A DNA stretch of 64,000 bases, from positions 1 to 64,000 of the forward strand of contig PDPG01000040.1 of NCBI GenBank assembly GCA_002747455.1, in the 5' to 3' direction. Source of the DNA: Pseudomonadota bacterium (GTDB lineage Bacteria > Pseudomonadota > Gammaproteobacteria > Thiotrichales > Thiotrichaceae). A model generated the notes under the pieces. The model searched no databases and was not told the DNA's origin. It saw only the letters and a list, made by a program, of their open reading frames with translations. The translations under genes and the position numbers were made by a program. Positions 1 to 9,000 of the stretch are shown here, piece by piece (the stretch's first letter is position 1; each line of letters opens with the position of its first letter).

Positions 1-159
1 GTTTTTTTTGTAATAAAAGCCGACATATCCTTATCCTTAAAATTCTAGTCAATTTTAAGTAAAGAACATCACACGTTAATCAACACGAGTTATTGCAACA
101 CTCGGTTATAACAAGACGATAAATGGCTAACGGTGTGCTAGATCATATTGACAGAATCA

Positions 160-187
160 AGAAAGGTCTCTGATAAGAGACCTTTCT
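160..187. terminator. Hairpin, probable transcription terminator
   Basis: An 11-bp inverted repeat (arms 160-170 and 177-187) encloses a 6-base loop. On the plus strand it runs into a pyrimidine-rich tail. On the minus strand it lies 63 bases past the stop of the leftward secreted-protein gene. It could end that gene or a rightward gene outside the window. The U-tract is weak on both sides, so direction is uncertain. The rest of bases 1-249 shows no gene; a run of eight T at bases 2-9 may be the tail of another terminator. Confidence 0.55.
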
Positions 188-249
188 TTCATTAACTCAG
201 GTATGCTTCAGAGCCTGTTCTGTCCTAAAAACAGAGTCGCTCATTAGGG

Positions 250-2673
250 TCATAGCCCAGAACTAACCATGATGCTAACCTCGCCATAGTCCTCACGACC
301 TAAAGAATCCTTGAAGTTGTACCATATCCTATCCCGACCTTCATAGCCCGCCTTAGGCGTGTAGAGTATTTTGTTGTTTACAAGTACAACACGACCCCCC
401 TTCTCTGACCAGCTACTGTCGAGTGCTTCTATTACCAAGTCTCTGCCGGTGTCATTCGCCAGAACATCAATGGTCATTTGCTGCCCTGCCACGGCTGTTA
501 CCTCATCAGCATTTCCCTCAGGGTACGGATCACTTTCAACCGCTATATTCACAACACTGAAGTGTTCACGGCCTAAATAATCTTTGATTTGGTACCAGAC
601 TTTATCATCACCGACGTAGTTACTCTTCGGTTCATAGATCAGTTTATTATCCACAACACTAACGGAACCACCCTTATTTGACCAGTCGCTAGTTAGCTGT
701 AATGTCAAACCTGCACCCGTGTCATTGGTTAAAGCATCAATGGTTATCCGCTGCCCAGAGGCCACCGTTACCTCATCGGCTTTTCCCGCAGGGAACGGAT
801 CACTTTCAATCGTTATATTCACAACACCGAAGTGCTCACGGCCCAGATAATCCTTGATTTGGTACCAGACTTTATCATCACCGACATAGTCCACCTTCGG
901 TGTGTAGGTCAGCTTATTACCCACAACATACACCTTACCGCCCTTACTTGACCAGTTGCTGGTTAGCTGTAATACCAGACCTTCACCAATATCATTGGCT
1001 AAGGCATCAATGGTTATGCGCTGCCCTGATGCCACCGTTACGTTGTCACTTATTCCCTCAGGGAATGGGGGGGTTCCACCACCACCGGAAGATACTGTTA
1101 AATTCCCAATCGGCACCCAAAAGTCAGACCGTCTTTGATCAACAACAATTGGCACCACAACATCAGGACTCGACTTGAGAACGATTCCAATCTCCAATTT
1201 ATAAGTACCGGCAGGTACCGATGATGGGACGTTATACTGTACATTTTCGGTTCTGACCCCACTGGTATCAGCAGGGAGCCAGCCTTTGACACTCAGATCA
1301 CTAACGACCAGACTGTTTGTAATAACAGTATTCGGGTTACCAGTATCCACCAGGCGGAAAGCGATGTTGTAATCTCGATAGGGAGGTGCTATGCCCTGAT
1401 TTTCCCATTGTGTTAAAACATTCAGACTCCCACCCTCAGAAACGCTTGAATCATGTTCCACCGTATTAAGAACAAGGCGGAACCCCAGATTCCTTGCCAG
1501 GTCCTGCAAGGAATCCCGCATATTTTCCGGTATTTCACTCACCTTGCCGTTGATACTTGTTACGTGCCATTTCTTTGCGTAGTTTATCGAATCCTGCAAG
1601 TCCGAGTATTGATCTGCGGTAGACGACCCCGGTTCCCATCTAGATAAAGAATCTCCAGAAATTTCTGTTGAAATTTGCCCGGTCTTCCACAATGTTGGGA
1701 AAATCGACTCATACTCTTCGTCATATCGCTCATTAAAATAGTTACGGTTACCGCCAGATGACCCACCTAAGCTATCACCACGCCAACCGATATTCGCAAA
1801 TGTTAATATCTGATCCGCTGAGGCTGAGCCTTCTGGATCACCACTACTTTTTCGATAAAACGGCTCCTCAAGGGCAATTTTGGGATGGCTTGGAAAATGA
1901 TCGTAGTACAGCTGGATAATATCCCTCTGCTTCTCAAGACTGGGGTATATAGCATTCTCATCAGCAGCAGTACCATCATAATGCCATTCGCCGTAGTATC
2001 CTACTGACCCAATATCAATGGCATTGAGAGCCTTATGACCATTAAACTCCCGGCCCAGCACTTCAATAAGCTCTGCATGCTGATCCCAAAGTACCTGATT
2101 GTCCCAGTTAGCTATTGCATATGCATCATCAGGGTCAGAGACACCATTTTCATCCCAATAAGCTTCGAAGCCATCAATGGACTTCAACCAATTGGGTAGT
2201 CCTAAAGAGTATTGCCCATCGTCATTAGGTAAGTCTGGCCGGTCATCGTTATGGTCTATGGGAAACTCTGGCCATGCTAAAGATATACGCAAATCCACGG
2301 ACTTACCTTCTTCATACGAACAATCCAGAATCTTTCTGAGCATATTTATGCCAAATGCATCATTTTCACCCGTGCCAAAATTGTCATTTTCAGGCTCAAA
2401 ATCCTGCCACAACAATCTTACATACCTGGAGCCAGACATTAGTCCGGCATCCTCCAATCCATCAGTACCGTCAGAAAAGTCGCAGTTATTAAGCTGTTCC
2501 AATGTTGGCGGATGAGAAATAGACGATTGAAAGCCTACTCCCGGTGTTCTCACAAGCTCATTCGGACTTGTGGAGAAAGTGAGTGTTTCAGCAGAAGTAG
2601 CGCCTGAAAACCCCGCCGCTAGAAAAAGAGAAAGACACACCAGCTTACTACTGGCAAATGACTTTATTTTCAC
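250..2673 (-). CDS. Secreted DUF4832-type protein with three C-terminal Ig-like repeats
   Basis: The start chosen is GTG at 2673, because GGAGG lies five bases upstream and it begins a clean signal peptide (MKIKSFASSK, hydrophobic core, cleavage near ATSA, residue 28). The product is then 807 residues. Residues about 30-400 look like the TIM-barrel-like DUF4832 family: 'YVRLLWQDFEP' near 84-94, 'GSVGYYGEW' near 222-230 and 'ALEEPFYR' near 267-274, with acidic residues typical of glycoside-hydrolase folds. Residues about 400-528 form the beta-sandwich that follows DUF4832 ('PPYRDYNIAFRL'). A Gly-rich linker leads to three cadherin/Big_9-like repeats of about 90 residues. The likely role is binding or processing extracellular polysaccharide; this is inferred from fold and export. 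Substrate and activity are unknown. It is a single gene facing leftward with a hairpin downstream. Confidence 0.75.
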   Translation of the reverse strand: MKIKSFASSKLVCLSLFLAAGFSGATSAETLTFSTSPNELVRTPGVGFQSSISHPPTLEQLNNCDFSDGTDGLEDAGLMSGSRYVRLLWQDFEPENDNFGTGENDAFGINMLRKILDCSYEEGKSVDLRISLAWPEFPIDHNDDRPDLPNDDGQYSLGLPNWLKSIDGFEAYWDENGVSDPDDAYAIANWDNQVLWDQHAELIEVLGREFNGHKALNAIDIGSVGYYGEWHYDGTAADENAIYPSLEKQRDIIQLYYDHFPSHPKIALEEPFYRKSSGDPEGSASADQILTFANIGWRGDSLGGSSGGNRNYFNERYDEEYESIFPTLWKTGQISTEISGDSLSRWEPGSSTADQYSDLQDSINYAKKWHVTSINGKVSEIPENMRDSLQDLARNLGFRLVLNTVEHDSSVSEGGSLNVLTQWENQGIAPPYRDYNIAFRLVDTGNPNTVITNSLVVSDLSVKGWLPADTSGVRTENVQYNVPSSVPAGTYKLEIGIVLKSSPDVVVPIVVDQRRSDFWVPIGNLTVSSGGGGTPPFPEGISDNVTVASGQRITIDALANDIGEGLVLQLTSNWSSKGGKVYVVGNKLTYTPKVDYVGDDKVWYQIKDYLGREHFGVVNITIESDPFPAGKADEVTVASGQRITIDALTNDTGAGLTLQLTSDWSNKGGSVSVVDNKLIYEPKSNYVGDDKVWYQIKDYLGREHFSVVNIAVESDPYPEGNADEVTAVAGQQMTIDVLANDTGRDLVIEALDSSWSEKGGRVVLVNNKILYTPKAGYEGRDRIWYNFKDSLGREDYGEVSIMVSSGL
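262..1065 (-). repeat. Three tandem Ig-like domain repeats inside the secreted protein gene
   Basis: Repeat 1 is at about 799-1065, repeat 2 at 532-798 and repeat 3 at 262-531, each about 89-91 codons. Repeats 1 and 2 differ at roughly 20 of 90 residues by eye and share long identical blocks such as 'VTVASGQRITIDAL' and 'GDDKVWYQIKDYLGREHF'. Repeat 3 is clearly more diverged ('RDRIWYNFKDSLGRED'). The conserved 'ITIDALANDxG' start resembles cadherin-like/Big_9 domains of surface proteins. The similarity of repeats 1 and 2 implies a later duplication than the one that gave repeat 3. Confidence 0.85.
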
Positions 2674-2915
2674 AATCGCCTCCATGAGGATAATTAGACA
2701 ATTCCCGCCGATTATCACACAAAAAGCACCATTCATCAATTATAATGATTATTTTGCATACATTTATTTGACTACCAAACATATTACTCGAAGCTTAGCC
2801 ACACGCACACCTCAAGAGTGTTTTATCCGTTGGTCAGTAAAGGCCAGCTCCTTACCTTCGTATTCAAGGTAAAGTTTGGCTAAGTGTATAGACCCGAATA
2901 CAATCTGACGAAATC
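2674..2915. other. Gene-free stretch upstream of the secreted-protein gene
   Basis: No convincing reading frame is present on either strand. An AT-rich patch near 2735-2760 contains TATAAT-like hexamers on both strands (minus strand 2739-2744), suitably placed about 70 bases before the GTG at 2673, but no good -35 box was found. With the Rpn remnant that follows, about 500 bases between 2674 and 3180 carry no intact gene. Confidence 0.5.
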
Positions 2916-3147
2916 GTGCAGCATAGGCGTGTACTTGTCTGGCAGCTTGATGAGGCATCCAATGCTATACTGACCCGATTGAAACACAGTACGGGTACAA
3001 AAATGCAGGATACATACGTCAATCCAGCAGAGCGCAAAGCCTATGAGGATAGCCTGAAGTATTACCGTGCCTTGAAAAATGTCACAGATACCGCTTGGGG
3101 GGAAAGGCCATGAAGAGAGGCTAGAAAACGGTCGTGGCCGCACCAAA
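2916..3147 (+). pseudogene. Remnant of an Rpn-family recombination-promoting nuclease (PD-(D/E)XK), frameshifted
   Basis: Codons at about 3004-3093 give 'NPAERKAYEDSLKYYRALKNVTDTA', which matches the conserved C-terminal segment of Rpn/PDDEXK_2 proteins (typically 'AYEDSLKYYRDLKNV.DTA..EG'). Just after it, at the run GGGGGGAAA (about 3095-3104), the frame must shift to continue as 'GKGHEERLENGRG', the usual charged tail of the family. The nuclease core that should lie upstream is missing: the sequence before 2916 has no matching reading frame. I read it as a decayed 3' fragment of a mobile-element-associated nuclease gene. It is too short and broken to be functional. Confidence 0.7.
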
Positions 3148-3180
3148 CTAGCCGCTCCGCTCGGGCTTTCCGCTATTTTA

Positions 3181-4758
3181 TCAAGCGGCCTTACGCCCTC
3201 TCGCAGTAAAAGGCAGCATAATCAACAGCAGCAATACCGTACCAAAAACCACCAGCACGTTACCAAAGCGCACATAAGGGGTTGAGCCTGTCAAGATCAT
3301 CATGTCACCACTGACAACACCCTGCTGATAGGCTGGCATGGTGTGTAGTATTTCACCCCGATGGTTGACGATACCGGTGACTCCCGTATTCGTTGCCCGT
3401 AGCAAATAACGCCCTGCTTCCAGTGCCCTGAAGCGTGCTATTTGCATGTGCTGATACGGTTCGACTGAGCCAGAAAACCAGCCGTCATTCGTTACATTCA
3501 CCAAATAATTTGCTTCTGGAAGGTCACGAATGATTTCCTCACCAAATGCATCTTCGTAGCAAATACTCATTTGTGCGCGATGTTTGCCAATCGTTTGCAA
3601 GCCATCTTCATCACCCACCGACAGGTTATCGTAAGGAATGTTCATCCAACGCTCCAACCAGCGCAGATATTTCAGCAACGGGATATATTCACCCAACGGC
3701 ACTAGATGGCGCTTGGAGTATAAATCCACCTCTGCAACATCACCCCCTAACACAATCGTGCTGTTTTTAAATTGCCCCTTTTCTGATTCATGGAAACCAC
3801 CCACGACAAGATGAGTGTTGGTAGTCATCGCCTCACTGTGCATAGGCGCAAGTACAAAATCATTAAAATCACTAAAACGACCAGGAATTGCCGTTTCTGG
3901 CCATATAATCAGATCGCTGTCCCAGTTTTCTCTGGTCAGCTTCATATACAATTCGACAGAAGGGACTCTGTTTTCGGGCAGCCATTTTTTATCCTGTGCA
4001 ATGTTGCCTTGTATTAAACTGACTTTCAGACTCTCACCTGTTGGCTGTACCCAGTCTTTTGTTGATAAATACCACGCACTACCGGTCAGTAACAACACGA
4101 CTGCAATGGCAATCCCACGGCTGCGCTGAATGGATAAACCAGCCACGGGCTTATCGCGTTCTGTGTCCAGGCTTGCCTGATGATCCTGCTCAGGATGATG
4201 CACAGCAAAAATCACTACAAGTGCTCCGGCGACCACCGCTGTGACCCAACTGACTAGCAGGCTGCCCCCAATGGGTGCAAAGTGTGCAAACCAGGTATCT
4301 ATTTGAGAGTGACCAATATAAAGCCACGGAAAGCCAGTCAAAAACCACCCTCTGATCCATTCAACCAACACCCAAGCCGCCGGATAAACCAGTAAGAGCC
4401 GCAAGACCAGCAAGCCTTTGTTAAAAAAGGAAACAATAAAGCCGAACAAGGCAATCTGTAGGGCCAATGCCAGTACAAATAAAAAGGTCAGAAAGGCGGC
4501 CAATACGAAAGGCGTACTGGCAAAACTATACATACTCTGAAACACCCAGGAAGCACCCGCACCAAACAGGCCAATTCCAAACGCCCAAGCTAGTTTTACA
4601 CTCTGAGCACGACGATACGTCCGTAACAATAAGTAGAACAGAACTGCAGGTGCCACGTAAGCAATCGGGAATAGATTAAATGGCGCCAGCGCCAGTACCA
4701 GGCAGGCACCAGAAACCAAGGAATACAGATAGTAACGCGTTTGAAAAGCAGACGACAT
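3181..4758 (-). CDS. lnt: Apolipoprotein N-acyltransferase
   Basis: Transfers a fatty acid from phospholipid to the N-terminal cysteine of diacylglyceryl-lipoproteins in the inner membrane, the last step of lipoprotein maturation. At 525 residues it has the usual length. The N-terminal half holds about six hydrophobic segments and a C-terminal one follows at about 495-517. The nitrilase domain carries the expected catalytic triad: Glu288 in 'IIWPETAIPG', Lys349 in 'YSKRHLVPLGEY' and Cys400 in 'SICYEDAFGE'. It lies downstream of ybeY with an 87-base gap that contains its own promoter candidate. The CorC/YbeX gene often found here is missing. Its clients include the lipoproteins BamE and PilP encoded in this window. 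Confidence 0.96.
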   Translation of the reverse strand: MSSAFQTRYYLYSLVSGACLVLALAPFNLFPIAYVAPAVLFYLLLRTYRRAQSVKLAWAFGIGLFGAGASWVFQSMYSFASTPFVLAAFLTFLFVLALALQIALFGFIVSFFNKGLLVLRLLLVYPAAWVLVEWIRGWFLTGFPWLYIGHSQIDTWFAHFAPIGGSLLVSWVTAVVAGALVVIFAVHHPEQDHQASLDTERDKPVAGLSIQRSRGIAIAVVLLLTGSAWYLSTKDWVQPTGESLKVSLIQGNIAQDKKWLPENRVPSVELYMKLTRENWDSDLIIWPETAIPGRFSDFNDFVLAPMHSEAMTTNTHLVVGGFHESEKGQFKNSTIVLGGDVAEVDLYSKRHLVPLGEYIPLLKYLRWLERWMNIPYDNLSVGDEDGLQTIGKHRAQMSICYEDAFGEEIIRDLPEANYLVNVTNDGWFSGSVEPYQHMQIARFRALEAGRYLLRATNTGVTGIVNHRGEILHTMPAYQQGVVSGDMMILTGSTPYVRFGNVLVVFGTVLLLLIMLPFTARGRKAA

Positions 4759-4810
4759 ACAGTTTTATTTCCCCACACTGGCTATTTCAGCAACAAAATC
4801 CGGCCATGTT

Positions 4811-4838
4811 ATTATAAAATCATGATAGGTATTGTCGG
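4811..4838 (-). promoter_or_regulatory. Candidate sigma70 promoter for lnt
   Basis: On the minus strand, CCGACA (4833-4838) is separated by 16 bases from a perfect TATAAT (4811-4816), 53 bases before the lnt ATG. The -10 is consensus and the -35 matches four of six positions. It suggests lnt can be transcribed independently of phoH-ybeY. Confidence 0.45.
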
Positions 4839-4845
4839 TTTGACA

Positions 4846-5322
4846 TTAATTAGCGTCTGCATCACCGTAAGGATCAGGAACCCCTATTTGCTCCAGCAAG
4901 CTGACCTCCAGTTTTTCCATAATCAACGCTTCATCGTCATCAATATGATCGTACCCCTGCAAGTGCAACAGGCCATGAATGACTAGATGTGCCCAGTGTT
5001 GCTGAAGCGCTTTATGTTGTTGTTTCGCTTCTTCAGCGACCACTGCAGCGCAAACCACCAAATCACCTAAATAACTTGTATCCTCCCCATCCAGCACTTC
5101 CTGAGGTAGATCACTGAAATCACTGGGGAAGGACAAGACATTGGTGGCATAATCTTTGCCCCGATAACTCCTGTTCAGCGTTTGGGCTTCGTCACGCTCA
5201 ACAACACGCAGCACCGCCGAGGCATCGCCCTCACCTTCGTAGGCAAGACTGGCGCACTTAGCAAGCCATTGCTCCTCTGGAATATCGGTTGAGCACTCAT
5301 TTTGGATTTCAAGCTGAAACAT
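4846..5322 (-). CDS. ybeY: Endoribonuclease / rRNA maturation factor YbeY
   Basis: Zinc-dependent RNase that takes part in 16S rRNA 3'-end maturation and late 70S quality control in the cytoplasm. The 158-residue product has the diagnostic metal motif 'HGLLHLQGYDH', with zinc ligands His116, His120 and His126, and the family motif 'RGKDYATNVLSFP' near 54-66. Its ATG overlaps the stop codon of the phoH paralogue by one base, so the two are translationally coupled, as in most proteobacteria. Length and context are typical. Confidence 0.96.
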   Translation of the reverse strand: MFQLEIQNECSTDIPEEQWLAKCASLAYEGEGDASAVLRVVERDEAQTLNRSYRGKDYATNVLSFPSDFSDLPQEVLDGEDTSYLGDLVVCAAVVAEEAKQQHKALQQHWAHLVIHGLLHLQGYDHIDDDEALIMEKLEVSLLEQIGVPDPYGDADAN

Positions 5323-6296
5323 TATTTTTCATTATGCTGATCGTACGCTTCGACAATGCGCTGCACTAAGGAATGACGCACGACATCTTTTGGTTGGAAG
5401 AAGCAGAAGGAGACCTCATCAATGCCCTGCAAGATGTTGATAACATGCTTCAAGCCCGATGTTTGATGTTTGGGCAAATCAATCTGCGTGACATCACCAT
5501 TCACGACCGCAGTTGAACCAAAGCCCAAACGTGTCAGGAACATTTTCATCTGCTCAACCGTGGTATTCTGCGCCTCATCCATAATAATGAAGGAGGCATT
5601 TAAGGTTCGGCCACGCATATAAGCCAAAGGCGCGACCTCAATTACCTGCTTTTCAATCAGCTTATTGACCTTTTCAAAGCCCATCATTTCAAATAAAGCG
5701 TCATACATTGGCCGCAAATAAGGATCGACTTTCTGCGACAAATCCCCCGGCAAGAAGCCGAGCTTCTCCCCCGCCTCGACCGCTGGGCGCACCAACACAA
5801 TTCGCCGCACCTCATCCCGCTCCAGTGCCTCAACCGCACAAGCAACCGCCAGGTAGGTTTTGCCGGTACCAGCAGGCCCCACACCAAATGTCAGGTCATG
5901 CGTTTGGATGCCACGAATGTAACGATTCTGATTTGCTCCACGACCCCGTATGACTGCTTTTTTAGTGCGAATCGTTGCCAAGCCAACCGACTCACCCTCA
6001 TTTTTGGCAGTAGACTCATGCAGGTGCAAATGAATGACTTCGGGGCTCAACTCCTCACTACCCGTGAGCTGATAGAGATGCTGGATCAGACTCACCGCCC
6101 GATTCACATTGGCAGGTAAGCCAGTAATCGTAAACTGCGGTCCTCGATTATTGATCTCCACGTCTAAGCCTGTTTCCAGTTGCCGCAAGTGCTGATCAAT
6201 TTGACCGCACAAATTCATTAGACGCATACTGTCTGCTGGCTCCAAGTCGATACTGACCGAGTGCAGCTCCACATTATGGTTATTAGTGTTTTTCAA
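5322..6296 (-). CDS. ybeZ: PhoH-like ATPase (YbeZ)
   Basis: A PhoH-family nucleotide-binding protein, probably an RNA helicase/ATPase that partners YbeY in rRNA processing (from knowledge of the family). The 324-residue protein has an N-terminal KH-like region (about 45-80), Walker A 'GPAGTGKT' at 140-147 and Walker B 'FIIMDEAQNTT' at 236-246. The start is TTG at 6296 with GGAG about 12 bases upstream; no ATG occurs before Met24, and homologues begin near this point. It heads the ybeZ-ybeY unit and lies downstream of nqrF across a terminator. In many relatives miaB is directly upstream; here the nqr operon separates them. Confidence 0.93.
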   Translation of the reverse strand: MKNTNNHNVELHSVSIDLEPADSMRLMNLCGQIDQHLRQLETGLDVEINNRGPQFTITGLPANVNRAVSLIQHLYQLTGSEELSPEVIHLHLHESTAKNEGESVGLATIRTKKAVIRGRGANQNRYIRGIQTHDLTFGVGPAGTGKTYLAVACAVEALERDEVRRIVLVRPAVEAGEKLGFLPGDLSQKVDPYLRPMYDALFEMMGFEKVNKLIEKQVIEVAPLAYMRGRTLNASFIIMDEAQNTTVEQMKMFLTRLGFGSTAVVNGDVTQIDLPKHQTSGLKHVINILQGIDEVSFCFFQPKDVVRHSLVQRIVEAYDQHNEK

Positions 6297-6428
6297 AAAA
6301 GTACAGACTCTCCGAAAGCGTATTTGTCGTTAATGTCAGGCTCAAGCATAAATGAAAGCCAGCAAACTTGAAAAGGCCCAATGTGTTTTGTATCAACATT
6401 TCATCAGGCTGTCCTTCACACTCGAACG

Positions 6429-6464
6429 ACAAAGGCACTAAACCGTTACGCTTAGTGCCTTTGT
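6429..6464 (-). terminator. Terminator after the nqr operon
   Basis: A 13-bp perfect stem (6429-6441 and 6452-6464) with a 10-base loop lies 30 bases after the nqrF stop. The 3' arm on the minus strand ends in TTTGT, giving a short U-rich tail. It separates nqrABCDEF from phoH-ybeY. The rest of 6297-6493 shows no gene. Confidence 0.65.
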
Positions 6465-6493
6465 TTCACTGGGTATTTAAGCAAACCGACTGC

Positions 6494-7717
6494 TTAGCCA
6501 CCAAAGTCATCCAGCAGGATATTATCTTCTTCAACCCCAAGGCTGTCCAACATCTCAATCACTGCTGCATTCATCATCGGTGGTCCACACATGTAGTACT
6601 CACAATCCTCTGGCGCTTCGTGTTTACTCAGATAGTTGTCGTACAAGATGTTGTGGATGAAGCCAGTGTAACCCGTCCAGTTATCTTCCGGCTGAGGGTC
6701 TGACAGGCCTAGGTGCCATTCAAAGTTATCGTGCTCCTCGGCCAGCTTATCAAACTCCTCCACATAGAAGGCTTCACGCAAACTACGCGCACCATACCAG
6801 AAGCTGATCTTGCGCTTACTGGCCAGACGACCCAGCTGATCAAAGATGTGCGAGCGCATTGGCGCCATACCCGCACCACCACCAATGAACACCATTTCTG
6901 CATCGGTGTCTTTTGCGAAGAACTCACCGAACGGCCCTGAGATGGTGACATCATCACCCGGCTTCAGATTGAAGATGTAAGACGACATGATGCCTGGTGG
7001 AATATCCTTACTACCCGGAGGTGGCGAGGCAATCCGCACGTTCAGCATAATAATGCCCTTCTCTTCAGGGTAGTTCGCCATTGAGTAGGCACGGACAGTA
7101 TGTTCCTTAACCGTTGAGACATTATCCCAAACCTTAAAGCGATCCCAATCACCGCGATACTCTTCACCAATATCAAAGTCCTTGTAGTCAACAACGTGTG
7201 GAGGACACTCAATCTGAATATAACCACCCGCGCGGAAGTCTACGTTTTCACCTTCCGGTAGTTCAAGAACCAACTCTTTGATGAATGTTGCCACGTTATT
7301 GTTTGAGCGAACTTTACAGTTCCACTTCTTGATACCAAAGACTTCCTCAGGAACTTCGATCTCCATATCCTGCTTGACCGTCACCTGACAAGCCAAGCGA
7401 TCACCCGCAGCAGCCTGTTTGCGGTTGATGTGGGCTTCCTCAACCGGCAGTAATGAACCACCACCTGAGTGAACCTGTACGCGACACTGCGCACACGTAC
7501 CACCACCGCCGCAAGCGGATGCAACGAACAAGCCATTCTCGGACAATGTTCCCAACAACTTGCCACCAACCGGCGTCTTAATCTCTTTCTCGCCGTTAAT
7601 TTTCAGCGTTACGTCACCGTCCGGTACCAGCTTGGAGCGAGCGAATAAAATGACATAAACCAGTGTTATTACGATCAGGGTAAACAACACAATACCCAAG
7701 ATAATTTCGAGTGCCAT
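6494..7717 (-). CDS. nqrF: Na+-translocating NADH:quinone reductase subunit F
   Basis: Entry subunit of Na+-NQR: oxidises NADH with FAD and passes electrons to a [2Fe-2S] centre. The 407-residue protein has one N-terminal membrane helix (about 4-26) and a ferredoxin domain with ligands Cys69, Cys75, Cys78 ('[11 protein letters not shown]') and Cys110. A ferredoxin-reductase module follows, with the flavin motif 'RAYSMANYP', the nucleotide motif '[12 protein letters not shown]' and 'CGPPMM' near the C-terminus. It is the last gene of nqrABCDEF. The flavin-inserting apbE and assembly factor nqrM that often follow nqrF are not here. Confidence 0.97.
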   Translation of the reverse strand: MALEIILGIVLFTLIVITLVYVILFARSKLVPDGDVTLKINGEKEIKTPVGGKLLGTLSENGLFVASACGGGGTCAQCRVQVHSGGGSLLPVEEAHINRKQAAAGDRLACQVTVKQDMEIEVPEEVFGIKKWNCKVRSNNNVATFIKELVLELPEGENVDFRAGGYIQIECPPHVVDYKDFDIGEEYRGDWDRFKVWDNVSTVKEHTVRAYSMANYPEEKGIIMLNVRIASPPPGSKDIPPGIMSSYIFNLKPGDDVTISGPFGEFFAKDTDAEMVFIGGGAGMAPMRSHIFDQLGRLASKRKISFWYGARSLREAFYVEEFDKLAEEHDNFEWHLGLSDPQPEDNWTGYTGFIHNILYDNYLSKHEAPEDCEYYMCGPPMMNAAVIEMLDSLGVEEDNILLDDFGG

Positions 7718-7729
7718 GATTGCTAATCC

Positions 7730-8326
7730 TTACAGTTGTACGCCAGAGAATGCCATGAAGCCCATGGACATCAGACCGACCGTAATAAAGGTAATACCCA
7801 AGCCCTGAAGACCTTTGGGCACGTCACTGTACTTGAGCTTTTCCCGAACACCCGCCAACGCAACGATGGCCAATGCCCAACCCAAGCCACTGGAGAAGCC
7901 GTATGTCAGGCTCTCGCCAAAGGAGTAATCACGCTCAACCATGAACAATGAACCACCCAAGATCGCACAGTTCACCGTAATCAGTGGCAGGAATACACCC
8001 AGCGCGTTATAAAGTGACGGCAAGTACTTATCCAGAGTCATTTCCAGAATTTGTACCATCGCCGCGATCACGCCAATGTAACTGATGAGTCCCAGGAAGG
8101 TCAGGTCAACGCCCTGCAACAAGGCATTTTCCTTCAGAAACACGTTCAAAATCAGATTATTGACCGGAACCGTAATTGTCTGAACAACCGCAACTGCGAC
8201 ACCCAAACCAATCGCTGTCTCAATTTTTTTGGAAAGCGCCAAAAAGGTACACATTCCAAGGAAGAACGATAAAGCAAGGTTTTCTACGAATACCGCCTTA
8301 ACAAATAAACTTAAATAAGCTTCCAT
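7730..8326 (-). CDS. nqrE: Na+-NQR subunit E
   Basis: Integral membrane subunit (198 residues, about six helices) of the sodium-pumping NADH dehydrogenase. With NqrD it forms the inverted pair that holds an iron centre in the membrane and helps gate sodium. It begins '[28 protein letters not shown]', with the conserved cysteine at about 26 that is a likely metal ligand; 'NCAILGG' supplies a second near 120. It starts directly after the nqrD stop with no intervening base, and 12 bases separate it from nqrF. Confidence 0.97.
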   Translation of the reverse strand: MEAYLSLFVKAVFVENLALSFFLGMCTFLALSKKIETAIGLGVAVAVVQTITVPVNNLILNVFLKENALLQGVDLTFLGLISYIGVIAAMVQILEMTLDKYLPSLYNALGVFLPLITVNCAILGGSLFMVERDYSFGESLTYGFSSGLGWALAIVALAGVREKLKYSDVPKGLQGLGITFITVGLMSMGFMAFSGVQL

Positions 8327-8998
8327 TTAGTGTGCCTCCCCTGCGCCATGTACATGGGACTCGTGAATTTTAAAATCGGGTTCTTCATTCTGCTCTGGCT
8401 TCCAGGTACGGACAATCCAAATCATAATGCCAATAATGAAGAACGCACTGGGTGGAAGCAGCAACATGCCGTTTGACTGATACCAGCCGCCCTCCGTCGT
8501 CAATGGTAAAACCTGATATCCCAGTAACGAACCAGAACCAAACAACTCACGAACGAAGGCCACAATGATTAGCACCAAACTGTAACCCAAGCCGTTGCCG
8601 ATACCATCAAGGAAACTGAGGCCAACCGGATTCTTCATGGCGTACGCCTCAGCGCGGCCCATAACAATACAGTTGGTAATGATCAAACCAACAAAGACCG
8701 ATAACTGCTTGGCGGTATCATAGGCAAATGCCTTCAACAACTGATCTACCACGATAACCAGCGAGGCAATGATCGTCATCTGAACGATGATACGAATACT
8801 CCCCGGAATATGGTTGCGAATCGCACTGATCGACGCATTTGAAAATGCCGTTACCAAGGTCAATGCCATCGACATCAACAAAGCAGTTTTCAGTGATGTT
8901 GTGACCGCCAACGCCGAGCAGATACCCAATATCTGCAAGGTGATTGGGTTATTACCAATCAGCGGGTTTAGTAAATTATGTTTTGCTTCAGGGCTCAT
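8327..8998 (-). CDS. nqrD: Na+-NQR subunit D
   Basis: Integral membrane subunit homologous to NqrE, 223 residues with about six helices. It carries the paired cysteine motifs 'GICSALAVT' (near 28) and '[12 protein letters not shown]' (near 110), which in the known structure bind the intramembrane iron. The C-terminal tail is soluble and His/Glu-rich ('[12 protein letters not shown]'). It is two bases after nqrC and abuts nqrE. Length and motifs are typical. Confidence 0.97.
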   Translation of the reverse strand: MSPEAKHNLLNPLIGNNPITLQILGICSALAVTTSLKTALLMSMALTLVTAFSNASISAIRNHIPGSIRIIVQMTIIASLVIVVDQLLKAFAYDTAKQLSVFVGLIITNCIVMGRAEAYAMKNPVGLSFLDGIGNGLGYSLVLIIVAFVRELFGSGSLLGYQVLPLTTEGGWYQSNGMLLLPPSAFFIIGIMIWIVRTWKPEQNEEPDFKIHESHVHGAGEAH

Positions 8999-9000
8999 GA

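Noticed and set aside
262..1065. Tandem repeats that could be taken for a CRISPR-like or satellite array
   Set aside because: The period is about 270 bases, in frame, and encodes Ig-like protein domains; there are no short direct repeats with spacers.
2880..3146. An 88-codon leftward open frame in the gap before lnt
   Set aside because: It is the complement of the Rpn remnant; the plus-strand frame has family similarity, this one has none.
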